64,000 bases of DNA from CAILZL01 sp050248275 (GCA_050248275.1 JBFWSR010000014.1:36321-100320); one strand, 5' to 3'. Numbered from the stretch's first letter, positions 1 through 11,852 are shown. Numbers and translations are program-made. The notes: generated from the letters alone by a model not told the origin.

Positions 1-1342
1 AGGCCGGGAACACATGGCCGCCGGCCACACCCAGACGCCGCGCCACCTCGATCAGGAACCGCTTGGCCTTGAGTTCATCGACGCCATAGTTGCGCCGCTC
101 GTCGGCATACCACTGCGCATCGCGCCACAGCGGCTCGCCATCCTTGCGCCAGAAACAGTTCAGCGACCAGCGCGGCAACTGCTCGCCGGGATACCACTTG
201 CCCTGGCCGAAATGCATCAGCCCCTGCGGCGCGTACCTGGCGCGCAGGCGATGAAACAGATCGGCGGCCAGCTTGCGTTTGGTGGGCCCCAGCGCCGTGA
301 TATTCCATTCCGCGCCATCGGGATCGTCGGCGGAGACAAAGGTGGGCTCGCCCCCCATGGTCAGACGGATATCGGCCTGGTTGATCTCCGCATCCAGCAC
401 ATGACCGAGCTGTTCGATCTGCTGCCACTGGACATCGGTATAAGGCTTGGTGACGCGCGGCGCTTCCCAGATGCGCTGCACCTGCATGTGATGTTCGAAT
501 TTGGCTTCGCACTTCTCGACCGCACCCGTGACCGGCGCCGCCGATGACGGCTCGGGACTGCAGGCCAGTGGGATATGGCCTTCACCGGCCAGCAGACCGG
601 AAGTGGGGTCGAAACCGATCCAGCCGGCGCCCGGCAGATACACCTCGCACCAGGCATGCAGATCGGTGAAATCCTGCTCCGGTCCCGGCGGACCATCCAG
701 CGATTTCACATCGGCCGTTAGTTGAATCAAATACCCCGAGACAAAGCGTGCCGCGAAGCCCAGATGGCGCAGCAGATGTACCAGCAAGGCAGCCGAGTCG
801 CGGCAGGAACCCGATCCCTTGAGCAGCGTTTCGTCAGGCGTCTGTACACCAGGCTCAAGGCGGATCAGATAACGCACGTCCTGCGCCAGTTTGCGATTGA
901 GTTCCACCAGAAAATCAATGGTGCGCCTTGGTGTGCGATCCACCTTGGCCAGGTAGTCCGCCACCAACGGCGTGACCGGCGGTTTTACAAAATAAGAGAC
1001 CAGTTCGCGACGTTCATCCTGCTGATACTTGAACGGAAACTGCTCGGCATGCGGCGCCAGGAAAAAATCGAACGGATTCAGCACCGCCATCTCGGCCACC
1101 AGATCCACCTCGATGCGGAAGTGATCGGTCTTGTCCGGGAAATTCAGCCGCGCCAGATAGTTCGACTGCGCATCCTGCTGCCAGTTGATGAAATGCTGCT
1201 CCGGTGTGATGCGTAACGAATAAGACAGAATCCGTGTCCGGCAATGCGGCGCCGGCCGCAGACGCACCACCTGCGGTCCAAGACTGACGCGGCGGTCATA
1301 ACGATAATCCGTCACATGATTCAGAGCGACATGAATGGACAC
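1..1342 (-). CDS. Transglutaminase-like protein with DUF2126 region (partial, C-terminus off the left edge)
   Basis: About 447 residues are visible; the gene runs off the window. An N-terminal bacterial transglutaminase domain (roughly residues 1-95) is followed by a papain-like core with the triad in order: Cys about 180 in GSGSCRDSAAL, His about 229 in DLHAWCEVYLPG, and Asp in GWIGFDPTSG. After residue about 300 the sequence IRLTMGGEPTFVSADDPDGA opens the DUF2126 region found in long (about 1100 aa) members of this family. I chose the GTG at 1342 because AAAGGAG lies just upstream and the reading begins SIHVALNHVTDYRYD, the usual family start. Substrate is unknown; family members are thought to act on peptides or proteins and often sit in clusters with alpha-E proteins, none of which is visible here. 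Confidence 0.85.
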   Translation of the reverse strand, partial: MSIHVALNHVTDYRYDRRVSLGPQVVRLRPAPHCRTRILSYSLRITPEQHFINWQQDAQSNYLARLNFPDKTDHFRIEVDLVAEMAVLNPFDFFLAPHAEQFPFKYQQDERRELVSYFVKPPVTPLVADYLAKVDRTPRRTIDFLVELNRKLAQDVRYLIRLEPGVQTPDETLLKGSGSCRDSAALLVHLLRHLGFAARFVSGYLIQLTADVKSLDGPPGPEQDFTDLHAWCEVYLPGAGWIGFDPTSGLLAGEGHIPLACSPEPSSAAPVTGAVEKCEAKFEHHMQVQRIWEAPRVTKPYTDVQWQQIEQLGHVLDAEINQADIRLTMGGEPTFVSADDPDGAEWNITALGPTKRKLAADLFHRLRARYAPQGLMHFGQGKWYPGEQLPRWSLNCFWRKDGEPLWRDAQWYADERRNYGVDELKAKRFLIEVARRLGVAGGHVFPA

Positions 1343-1596
1343 AGGACTCCTTTGGCGGAATGCAGGCAGATTTCAGCCGATGATTACCCTGCACAATGCA
1401 AGAGCCGGTCCATACACGCAAGTACTGGCTTGCAGGTGCGCAAGCGCACTGCGCAAGTGCGGCAACCACGGCATGCTGCACCAGCCATGCCCATCAGCAC
1501 CGTAGATTGGACTGCACTGCGTTCAGCCCAACTCACGACCTGATGGCCTCGGTCTTCGCTGTGGAATGGATGTTGAGCCGGATCAATTACGGCATT

Positions 1597-3276
1597 CTAG
1601 AAACCGCTCGCATGCATCAGAGGTCGCTCATCTGCTGACACCGGCTGCCTGTCCTTGCCATGCCGTTCAGTAAAATAACTCACCGCTGATGGACTGGCTG
1701 CCCGTTCACCGCCGAAGGCGGAAATGGCGGTGCGTACCTGCTGCGACTGATGATCCAGTTGTGTGGTGATTTCCATTACCTGCTGCGCCATGGCCGCATC
1801 GTTCTGCGTGATCTGATCCATATGGATCACAGCCTGATTGATCTGATCGATCCCCTTGCTCTGTTCCACGCTGGCATTGCGGATATCCTCCATGATCTGC
1901 GTGACGCCCTGCACGGCCTTGACCACTTCCTGCATGGTGGCTTCAGCCTGGCTGGCAAGTACCGCACCCTGTTTGACCGTTTCCTGCGAATGGCTGATCA
2001 GATCGCGTATCTCGTGCGCCGCGGTCGCGGAACGCTGCGCCAGACTGCGCACTTCCTGCGCCACTACTGCAAAGCCGCGTCCCTGCTCGCCGGCGCGCGC
2101 CGCTTCCACGGCTGCATTCAGGGCAAGCAGATTGGTCTGGAAAGCAATCTCGTCGATCAAGGTAACGATCTCGGCAATCTGCCGTGAAGAATTGGAAATG
2201 CTCCCCATGGCCTTGGCCACGGCGCCCACCACCTCACAGCCATCTGCCGTCACCTGTGAGGCATTGGCAGCCAGATCGCTGGCTTCGGCAGCATGTTGAG
2301 TGTTGCGCTGCACGGTGGCGGTCAGTTCTTCAAGCGAAGCTGCCGTTTGCTCCAGACCGGCGGCATGCTGATTGGAACGCTGCGCCAGCTCGGCATTGGC
2401 CGAAACGATGCGCCGAGTTCCCTGCAGCAGTTCATCGGCGGACATTTCCGAGTCACGCACCACACCCGTCACCTTGGTGCTGAGCTGCTGCAACGCCTGC
2501 GTCACTTGCTGTACTTCCGGATCGCCACGGGCGACAAAACGCGTATGTATATCTCCCGCCACCAGGCGCAAGGCGGCGGCCGACAACCTGCGCATGGGCG
2601 TCACCACGCGAGTGTGTACATAGGTCAGATTGGCCAGCGCGATGGCGCAACCCAGCAGATTGGCGCTGAGCAACCAGCGCAATGCGGCGGCCGACAACCG
2701 GCCGTCGCTGAACAGACATAGCAGAGCCATGCCGGCGAATAATGCCATCAACGAACCCAGCACCAGCCAGGTACCGGTGCTCAACGGCAGGTGCGTCATG
2801 GCTTTCAGACGCCCGCTCAGGCTGGTATCCACCAGCACACCGCCATGCAATTTCAGATGTTGCATATGGCCCGCATTCATTGCCTGATACAAACTTTCCG
2901 CCTGCTGGATTTCCTGTGGCTGGGCCTTGACGCGCACTGACATGTAGCCGACCACCCGGCCGCGTTCATCCATTGGAGTGACATTGGCGCGTACCCAGTA
3001 AAAACCGCCGTTCTTGCGCCGGTTTTTGACTATGCCGCTCCAAGGTTTGCCCGACTGAATGGTATGCCACAAGTCTGCAAACGCTGCTACCGGCATATCG
3101 GGATGGCGCACGAGATTCTGTGGCTGGCCCAGACATTCCTCCAGCTCAAACCCGCTGCTGCGCACGAAACCCTGGTTGGCGTAGGTGATGCGACCACTGG
3201 TGTCGGTATGCGTGATGATGACTTCATCATCAGGCAGAACATATTCTTCATCGTTGACCGGTTGATTGTTGCGCAT
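1597..3276 (-). CDS. Aer-like methyl-accepting chemotaxis protein (PAS - 2 TM - HAMP - signalling domain)
   Basis: 559 residues. An N-terminal cytoplasmic PAS domain (about 20-120, with DTSGRITYANQGFVRSSG and KNRRKNGGFYWVRANVTP) resembles the FAD-binding PAS of the redox/energy sensor Aer. Two hydrophobic helices (about 168-189 and 198-220) are separated by a very short loop, so there is no periplasmic ligand domain. A HAMP segment and the chemoreceptor coiled coil follow, with the hairpin tip IDEIAFQTNLLALNAAVEAA around residues 365-385. No C-terminal CheR-binding NWETF-type pentapeptide is present. It is probably a sensor of internal redox state that passes signals to CheA/CheW encoded elsewhere. 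A sigma-28 promoter at 3322-3348 precedes it, which ties it to the flagellar regulon. Confidence 0.93.
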   Translation of the reverse strand: MRNNQPVNDEEYVLPDDEVIITHTDTSGRITYANQGFVRSSGFELEECLGQPQNLVRHPDMPVAAFADLWHTIQSGKPWSGIVKNRRKNGGFYWVRANVTPMDERGRVVGYMSVRVKAQPQEIQQAESLYQAMNAGHMQHLKLHGGVLVDTSLSGRLKAMTHLPLSTGTWLVLGSLMALFAGMALLCLFSDGRLSAAALRWLLSANLLGCAIALANLTYVHTRVVTPMRRLSAAALRLVAGDIHTRFVARGDPEVQQVTQALQQLSTKVTGVVRDSEMSADELLQGTRRIVSANAELAQRSNQHAAGLEQTAASLEELTATVQRNTQHAAEASDLAANASQVTADGCEVVGAVAKAMGSISNSSRQIAEIVTLIDEIAFQTNLLALNAAVEAARAGEQGRGFAVVAQEVRSLAQRSATAAHEIRDLISHSQETVKQGAVLASQAEATMQEVVKAVQGVTQIMEDIRNASVEQSKGIDQINQAVIHMDQITQNDAAMAQQVMEITTQLDHQSQQVRTAISAFGGERAASPSAVSYFTERHGKDRQPVSADERPLMHASGF

Positions 3277-3321
3277 GTGAGAAGGCTTCCTGATGCCGGA
3301 TGGATGTGTACTACCCGCGTC

Positions 3322-3348
3322 ACATCGGCGACCATTACATCAACTTTA
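3322..3348 (-). promoter_or_regulatory. Sigma-28 (FliA) type promoter of the chemoreceptor gene
   Basis: Read on the minus strand: TAAAGTTG (3348-3341), an exact 11-nt spacer, then GCCGATGT (3329-3322). The enterobacterial FliA consensus is TAAAGTTT-N11-GCCGATAA, so 13 of 16 consensus positions match at the correct spacing. The predicted transcript start lies about 40 nt before the chemoreceptor ATG at 3276. Identification rests on sequence match only. Confidence 0.7.
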
Positions 3349-3432
3349 GTCCGGGAAACCCTCAATACTTCTGCACGTAGTTGGCCGCTATCTTTTGTGG
3401 CTCCATCTTTGTGCATTTCCAGGAGGCACCGT

Positions 3433-3699
3433 ATGCAACAGCACCATGCGAGTGCAATCACGCAATACATGATTGACAGCTATGCCAGTGATTTCAGCAA
3501 TGCCCTGCGACAGGCCGGCGACGAATTGGGTTTGCCGGACTATTACCAGCCGTGCGTGCGGCCGTTGTTCAATATGCCAGTGCAACAGTGGCCGATGTGT
3601 TGCGGCGGTCGTTGCGATCCCTGCGCACAGAAGTTGACTGCCGTAGCCTGCCGGGTCTGTGAATTACTGCAAATAGAGAAGGATAAACTGGGAACCTGA
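3433..3699 (+). CDS. Small cysteine-rich protein of unknown function (88 aa)
   Basis: 88 residues, starting at an ATG behind a strong AGGAGG (3421-3426). The N-terminal half looks helical and polar (ITQYMIDSYASDFSNALRQA). The C-terminal half carries a cluster of cysteines, PMCCGGRCDPC, followed after seven residues by ACRVC, plus one Cys in YYQPCVRPLF. No signal peptide or membrane segment is seen, so cytoplasmic metal binding (zinc or an Fe-S cluster) is possible, but this is inference only. It is read away from the chemoreceptor and converges on the zinc-ribbon gene 15 bp downstream. I do not recognise a named family. The strong ribosome binding site and sensible composition support a real gene. 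Confidence 0.7.
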   Translation: MQQHHASAITQYMIDSYASDFSNALRQAGDELGLPDYYQPCVRPLFNMPVQQWPMCCGGRCDPCAQKLTAVACRVCELLQIEKDKLGT

Positions 3700-3714
3700 A
3701 ATCGCGCAGCGCAC

Positions 3715-4077
3715 CTATCCCACTGTCGGCTTGTTGGTCTTGAACACTTCCATGCTGAGCGACACGCTGCGTTCATCGCCGGAATGCAGCGCGCCTACGG
3801 CCACCACCTGACGATTGATTTCCTCGCCGCGTTCGTTGCGCACTGAAATCACCAGCGAATATTCCCAGGGGGGTTCATTGGCGGGATGACGCACCGTGCC
3901 GGACACCTTGAGTGCATTGAAACTCGTGACCGTGCGTACCGGCTGCTGACCGGGATTGAATTGCAGATGATGCTGGCAGGCCGGGCAGACGGTGGCGCTG
4001 TCCAGAATGGTGGACTTGCAATGCGGGCAGACGCGCGTCTTGCCCGCATTGCTGCTGAGAGTGCGGCCCGGTAACAA
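3715..4077 (-). CDS. Zinc-ribbon protein of unknown function
   Basis: 120 residues. An N-terminal double-CxxC zinc ribbon (CPHC, then CPAC 14 residues later) is followed by a predicted beta-rich domain (residues about 45-120, with PPWEYSLVISVRNERGEEINRQVVAVG). The start is a TTG at 4077: AAGGAG lies 5 nt upstream and no in-frame ATG exists near it. It begins 26 bp after the bactofilin stop on the same strand, so the two are probably cotranscribed and may act together in an envelope or cytoskeletal role; that link is inference. No catalytic motif is visible. Confidence 0.75.
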   Translation of the reverse strand: MLPGRTLSSNAGKTRVCPHCKSTILDSATVCPACQHHLQFNPGQQPVRTVTSFNALKVSGTVRHPANEPPWEYSLVISVRNERGEEINRQVVAVGALHSGDERSVSLSMEVFKTNKPTVG

Positions 4078-4103
4078 GTGAGCTCCTTATCAGCCGGCGC
4101 CAA

Positions 4104-4592
4104 CTAGAGGGGCTTGTCGTTCCAGCCAAACTCGGCTCTGCCGCGCATGCGCGAACCGGCGGCCACTGTCAGCGAGCCCGCCTTGAGATCGCCATTCAAC
4201 AGCCCCGTGGTCAGCAACTCGACGCGGGTGCTGGCATCGACATTGCCATCCAGCTGACCGGCGATGATCACCACCTCGGCCTTGACCTCACCCGTCACCT
4301 GCGCGCCCTGCTCGATAGTGACATTACCCTGCACATGAACGTCGCCCTTGAAGCGTCCGGCAATGCGCACATGACCCGCACCTTCGATCTTGCCTTCGAT
4401 GGTCAGCTCGGCCGACAGCACCGACTCCTTGAGCGCGGCACGGGCGGGAGTGGACGTTGGCGCAGCAGGAGCAGGAGTGGCCATCTCCCGGTTCACTGGC
4501 GCCGGCGCCGGTGCCGGGGTCATAACTTTCTCGGCTTCACGCGGTTTGGTTTCCATAGCGGAATCTTTACCAGCGGTATCTCTGAACAACAT
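4104..4592 (-). CDS. Bactofilin (polymer-forming cytoskeletal protein)
   Basis: 162 residues. A disordered, Pro/Ala-rich N-terminus (about residues 1-55) precedes a right-handed beta-helix core with repeating short strands, such as LTIEGKIEGAGHVRIAGRFK, VTIEQGAQVTGEVKAEVVII and LLNGDLKAGSLTVAAGSRMR, which is the hallmark of bactofilins. These proteins polymerise without nucleotide and scaffold cell-shape or wall enzymes at the membrane. The start is set by GGAGGGG 6 nt before the ATG at 4592. No M23 peptidase partner, a common bactofilin neighbour, is seen; the linked gene encodes a zinc-ribbon protein instead. Confidence 0.9.
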   Translation of the reverse strand: MLFRDTAGKDSAMETKPREAEKVMTPAPAPAPVNREMATPAPAAPTSTPARAALKESVLSAELTIEGKIEGAGHVRIAGRFKGDVHVQGNVTIEQGAQVTGEVKAEVVIIAGQLDGNVDASTRVELLTTGLLNGDLKAGSLTVAAGSRMRGRAEFGWNDKPL

Positions 4593-4699
4593 CTCAGACC
4601 CCTCCGTTTACATTGAAATGGACACTCGAAGTCGCTACTAGAGCGCGTTCGTCGCACCATGTCAAAGCCTGTCGGTGCAGCAAGACAGCTGTCAATCGT

Positions 4700-8413
<3,714 letters not shown>

Positions 8414-8428
8414 GTCTCAATCTCACGT

Positions 8429-8488
8429 AGGCTGGATGCCTCACCCAGCTGTTTGAATCTGTCTGATGCTGGGTGGGGCGCCCAGCCT
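8429..8488. repeat. Long imperfect hairpin between metF and metH
   Basis: Outer arms AGGCTGG (8429-8435) and CCAGCCT (8482-8488) and inner arms CACCCAGC (8442-8449) and GCTGGGTG (8468-8475) pair perfectly. The six bases between the arms pair at three positions, so the two 21-nt arms match at 18 of 21, around an 18-nt loop. It fills most of the 79-bp gap between the two genes. It may be a REP-type element or an RNA stem that sets the metF/metH expression ratio; there is no U-tract, so a simple terminator is less likely. Confidence 0.7.
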
Positions 8489-8492
8489 GCGG

Positions 8493-9389
8493 TCAGACTG
8501 CCGAACGAATGCCCAGAGCATGACAAATGGCAAAGGTCAGCTCGGAGCGATTCAAGGTATAGAAATGGAATTCGTGGATGCCATGCTGTTGCAGCTTCTG
8601 CACCTGTTCGATGGCGAAAGCAAACGAAATCATTTGCCGCGTGGACGCATCGTCGTCAATGCCGGCAAAACGCGCCGCCAACCAGTCCGGCACTGCCGCA
8701 CCACAACGCTGTGCGAACCGCTGCATCTGCGGGAAACGCGTGATCGGCAGGATGCCGGGCACGATGCTGGCTGTGATGCCGGCCGCCACACAGCGATCGC
8801 GAAAACGCAGATAGGTGTCGGTGTCGAAAAAAAACTGCGTGATGGCGCGCGTGGCTCCGGCATCGATCTTGGCCTTGAGACAATCCAGATCGAACTGCGG
8901 GCTGGGCGCTTCAGGATGCGTTTCAGGATAGGCCGCGACGGACAATTCGAAATCGGCCACGCTTTTCAGACCCTTCACTAAATCCACGGCATAGGCAAAG
9001 CCATCGTCGCGAGCCGTGAATTTCTCGCCCGGCGGCGGATCGCCACGCAACGCCACCAGATGACGAATGCCCTGCGACCAATAGTTGCCGGCAATCTCCA
9101 GCACTTCGGCGCGGCTGGCATTGACGCAGGTCAGGTGCGGCACGGGCATCAGCGGTGTTTCCTGCAGAATGCGCGTCACCACATTGTGGGTGCGTTCGCG
9201 CGTTGAACCATCAGCGCCATAAGTCACGGAGACGAAACGCGGCCGCAACGGCGCCAGCCGCTGAATGGATTCCCACAGCGTGGCTTCCATCTTTTCATCA
9301 TTGGGTGGAAAAAATTCGAACGAGACCTGCACCGGCGCAGTGATCTTCGCCAGTGAATTGCCGAGGCGTTCTTTGATTTGTTCGGTCAT
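8493..9389 (-). CDS. metF: 5,10-methylenetetrahydrofolate reductase
   Basis: 298 residues, the normal MetF length. It is a cytosolic FAD-dependent TIM-barrel enzyme that makes 5-methyltetrahydrofolate, the methyl donor used by MetH. Family motifs include SFEFFPPNDEKME near residue 25, SVTYGADGSTRERT, the flavin-region RHLVALRGDPPPG near 112, and ITQFFFDTDTYLRF with IVPGILPI toward the C-terminus. It lies 46 bp downstream of the ArsR-type regulator and 79 bp upstream of metH on the same strand, so the three genes probably form one transcription unit. Confidence 0.98.
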   Translation of the reverse strand: MTEQIKERLGNSLAKITAPVQVSFEFFPPNDEKMEATLWESIQRLAPLRPRFVSVTYGADGSTRERTHNVVTRILQETPLMPVPHLTCVNASRAEVLEIAGNYWSQGIRHLVALRGDPPPGEKFTARDDGFAYAVDLVKGLKSVADFELSVAAYPETHPEAPSPQFDLDCLKAKIDAGATRAITQFFFDTDTYLRFRDRCVAAGITASIVPGILPITRFPQMQRFAQRCGAAVPDWLAARFAGIDDDASTRQMISFAFAIEQVQKLQQHGIHEFHFYTLNRSELTFAICHALGIRSAV

Positions 9390-9435
9390 GAAAATTCCAA
9401 TCCATTCAAAACTTCAAAAAGAAAACCGGCTCATC

Positions 9436-10347
9436 TCAACTGCGCCGTCCCAACCCCAGCACCAGTTGCTTGTCGTCGGCGCGCAGCGCCTTGGTCCTGC
9501 ACGCCTGCATGCCCACACGTTCCAGCCAGCGACGCAGCAATGCCTGCGGCTTGTCGGTCGCCAGTTCCGCAAGACGTTCGCTGTCTTCAACAATGATGAT
9601 GCGGCCATCCCGACGCAGCACGCGCGCCGCTTCACGCAGCGCCTGTCCCGGCTGTTCGGCGGTGGACAGCACATGATCGAAACTCACGGCATCGAAGCTG
9701 TCGGCCGCAAACGGCAGCTCGTACATGTCGCCGCGCTTGAACACACAATGATTCAGGCCTGCGCCATGCACCCTGGCGCGCGCCACACGCAATGCCTGCG
9801 TGGACATGTCCAGTCCCACCGCATGCGTGGCGCGGCCGCCCAGCACGCGCAGCATGCTGCCGCTGCCGGTGCCGATGTCAAGCAGCTCACCCAGAGAATC
9901 GCCGCCTACTTCCTTCAACACCGCGTTGACCAGTTGCGCATTGTTGTAGGTGGATTCGGCGGAACGCCGCACGTCCTCCCACTGCGCACTGGCGCTGCGC
10001 ACGCGCTGCTCCTGCACCCGCGCCAACTGCCGACGATCCGCCTGCAACATGGCATCGGCATGATCCAGATGCGCCAGCACCTGCGCCACCAGCACAGCCG
10101 CTTCGGTGCCATTGGTCAGCCGGTAATAAATGCGCTGCTCCTCGCGAAACCGCTCCAGCGCGGCGACATCGCTGAGCAGTTTCAAGTGCCGGGAAATGCG
10201 CGGCTGGCTCTGGCCCAGCACCTCGGCAATCTCGCCCACCGTCAGCTCGCCCTGGCTCAGCAGGGCCAGCAGACGACAACGCGTCGGCTCGGCGAGCGCG
10301 CGCAGCAGCTCGATGGCGGGATTGAATTGGAGGGTGGTGCCGGTCAC
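9436..10347 (-). CDS. ArsR-family regulator fused to a SAM-dependent methyltransferase
   Basis: 303 residues. An ArsR/SmtB winged-helix domain (about 8-95; LLRALAEPTRCRLLALLSQG, recognition region GQSQPRISRHLKLL) is followed by a linker and a class I methyltransferase domain (about 125-290; motif I LLDIGTGSGSMLRVL, later VSFDHVLSTAEQ and RVLRRDGRIIIVEDSE). No ArsR metal-binding Cys pair is seen. It heads the metF-metH unit, so it probably senses SAM or S-adenosylhomocysteine through the methyltransferase fold and represses the methionine cycle, like SahR-type ArsR regulators; this role is inferred. The start is a GTG at 10347 with no clear Shine-Dalgarno. Paired 13-bp repeats lie 8 bp upstream. 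Confidence 0.9.
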   Translation of the reverse strand: MTGTTLQFNPAIELLRALAEPTRCRLLALLSQGELTVGEIAEVLGQSQPRISRHLKLLSDVAALERFREEQRIYYRLTNGTEAAVLVAQVLAHLDHADAMLQADRRQLARVQEQRVRSASAQWEDVRRSAESTYNNAQLVNAVLKEVGGDSLGELLDIGTGSGSMLRVLGGRATHAVGLDMSTQALRVARARVHGAGLNHCVFKRGDMYELPFAADSFDAVSFDHVLSTAEQPGQALREAARVLRRDGRIIIVEDSERLAELATDKPQALLRRWLERVGMQACRTKALRADDKQLVLGLGRRS

Positions 10348-10354
10348 TTGCGCT

Positions 10355-10383
10355 AATCTTTATATAAAAAAATCTTTATATAA
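10355..10383. promoter_or_regulatory. Candidate operator: two 13-bp direct repeats upstream of the ArsR-methyltransferase gene
   Basis: AATCTTTATATAA occurs at 10355-10367 and again at 10371-10383, identical and 16 bp apart. Each contains the palindrome TTATATAA. The run is strikingly AT-rich in GC-rich surroundings and begins only 8 bp before the GTG at 10347, where a repressor would block transcription or translation start. It is most simply an autoregulatory site for the adjacent ArsR-type protein. The rightward exporter genes start about 200 bp away, so an effect on them is possible but less likely. Confidence 0.6.
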
Positions 10384-10581
10384 GTGGCGCGCACTGTAGC
10401 CAATCCGGCCGATCACGGCAAGCCTGTATGACAAACAGGCATGCCCGGTCGCACACGCAGGACCTGCTTGCAGCTCACAACCTCGTTCCAACCGACAACA
10501 GCGACGCATAACATACCGATCTGTTTAGCCATGCACGGATTGGGTTAGGCTAGGGATTCACACGACGTGACTGGAACGAGC

Positions 10582-11814
10582 ATGGCCCTGGATCAAAACG
10601 CCCTGAACAGCCTGCGCATCGAACGCAATTCATCCCCCGCCCCCGACAGCAATACGTCTCGCGGCAAATATCTGGTTTACGCGCTGCTCGCGGTTGCCGT
10701 GCTGGGCGCGGGCGGCTGGTGGTTTTTCAGTCAAAAAGCCATTGAAGTGGAGCTGACCGAAGCCGTCGCCACCCGCAGCGGGGGGCCGGCGACGGTGCTG
10801 GATGCGTCGGGTTATGTGGTGGCGCGCCGTCAGGCCACGGTGTCGGCCAAGGTCACCGGCAAGGTCGAGCAGGTGCTGATCGAAGAAGGCATGCACGTCA
10901 TGGAGGGTCAGGTACTGGCCGTTCTGGATGCCAGCACCACGACTCGCCAACTGGAATTGACGCAGCAACAAGCTGCCGCAGCGCGCAGTGAACTGGCGCA
11001 GGTAAAAGTGCGTCTCGCCGAGGCGCAACGCGCCGCCAAACGCGCCGAACAGTTACGCACCGGCAAGTTGATCAGCGAAGCCGATCTCGATACGGCACAG
11101 TCATCCGTCGCCGCATTGCAGGCACAATTGGATGCGCTGCAAAGCCAGGTCAGCGTGGCCGATGCCAGCGTGCGTGTACAAAAACAGAATATCGCCGATC
11201 TGACCGTGCGTGCGCCGTTTGCCGGCGTGGTAATTTCCAAGGACGCACAACCCGGTGAAATCGTCTCGCCGCTGTCGGCGGGCAGCGGCTTCACCCGTAC
11301 CGGTATCGCCACCATCGTCGACATGGATTCGCGCGAGATCGAAGTGGACGTGAACGAAGCCTTCATCCATCGCGTTGTTGACGACCAAAAAACCGAAGCA
11401 GTGCTGGACGCTTATCCGGAGTGGACCATCCCCAGTCATGTCATCAGCATCGTCCCCGCCGCCGACCGCCAGAAGGCCACGGTGAAAGTCCGCATCGGTT
11501 TCGATCAGCTCGACCCCCGCATCCTGCCTGACATGGGCGTGAAGGTGCGTTTTCTGGACAACTCCACCGCCACGACCACCGCAGCAACACGCGCGGCCGT
11601 GGAGTTGCCCAGCAGCGCAGTGTTCAGCGTCGATGGCAAAAGCTATGTATGGCGTGTCGTCAAGAACACCCTGGAACGAGTAGCGGTCAGCACCGGCAAC
11701 GAACGCAGCGGCCGCATGGAAATACTCAGCGGCATCAATGCCGGCGACAGCGTGGTGTTGCAGCCCAACGAAAAATTGCAGGAAGGCGGCAAGATCAAGG
11801 TAAAGAACGAATGA
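10582..11814 (+). CDS. Periplasmic adaptor (membrane fusion) protein of an ABC exporter, MacA/HlyD family
   Basis: 410 residues from the ATG at 10582 (GGAACGAG upstream); an in-frame GTG at 10567 would add five residues. A single N-terminal membrane anchor (YLVYALLAVAVLGAGGWWFF) is followed by a split lipoyl domain (GYVVARRQATVSAKVTGKVE and VRAPFAGVVISKDAQPGEIV), a coiled-coil hairpin between them (LELTQQQAAAARSELAQVKV), and beta-barrel domains. It would link the inner-membrane ABC proteins encoded just downstream to an outer-membrane TolC-type channel, which is not in the window. Four genes follow one another on this strand (10.6-14.9 kb), consistent with an operon. The substrate cannot be told from sequence. 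Confidence 0.92.
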   Translation: MALDQNALNSLRIERNSSPAPDSNTSRGKYLVYALLAVAVLGAGGWWFFSQKAIEVELTEAVATRSGGPATVLDASGYVVARRQATVSAKVTGKVEQVLIEEGMHVMEGQVLAVLDASTTTRQLELTQQQAAAARSELAQVKVRLAEAQRAAKRAEQLRTGKLISEADLDTAQSSVAALQAQLDALQSQVSVADASVRVQKQNIADLTVRAPFAGVVISKDAQPGEIVSPLSAGSGFTRTGIATIVDMDSREIEVDVNEAFIHRVVDDQKTEAVLDAYPEWTIPSHVISIVPAADRQKATVKVRIGFDQLDPRILPDMGVKVRFLDNSTATTTAATRAAVELPSSAVFSVDGKSYVWRVVKNTLERVAVSTGNERSGRMEILSGINAGDSVVLQPNEKLQEGGKIKVKNE

Positions 11815-11827
11815 TCATTCAAATGTA

Positions 11828-11852
11828 GGCCGCGATTCATCGCGCCCGTTAT
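11828..11852. repeat. Short palindromic repeat, copy 1
   Basis: GGC-CGCGAT-TC-ATCGCG-CC (11828-11846) is a small hairpin in the gap between the adaptor and ATPase genes. Its right part, GATTCATCGCGCCCGTTAT (11834-11852), recurs with two differences at 34288-34306. It is probably a dispersed intergenic repeat of the REP type. Confidence 0.45.

Noticed and set aside
1429..1457. Hairpin CTTGC-AG-GTGCGC-AA-GCGCAC...GCAAG as terminator of the chemoreceptor gene
   Set aside because: The inner stem has only a 2-nt loop, there is no U-tract, and it lies 140 bp past the stop.
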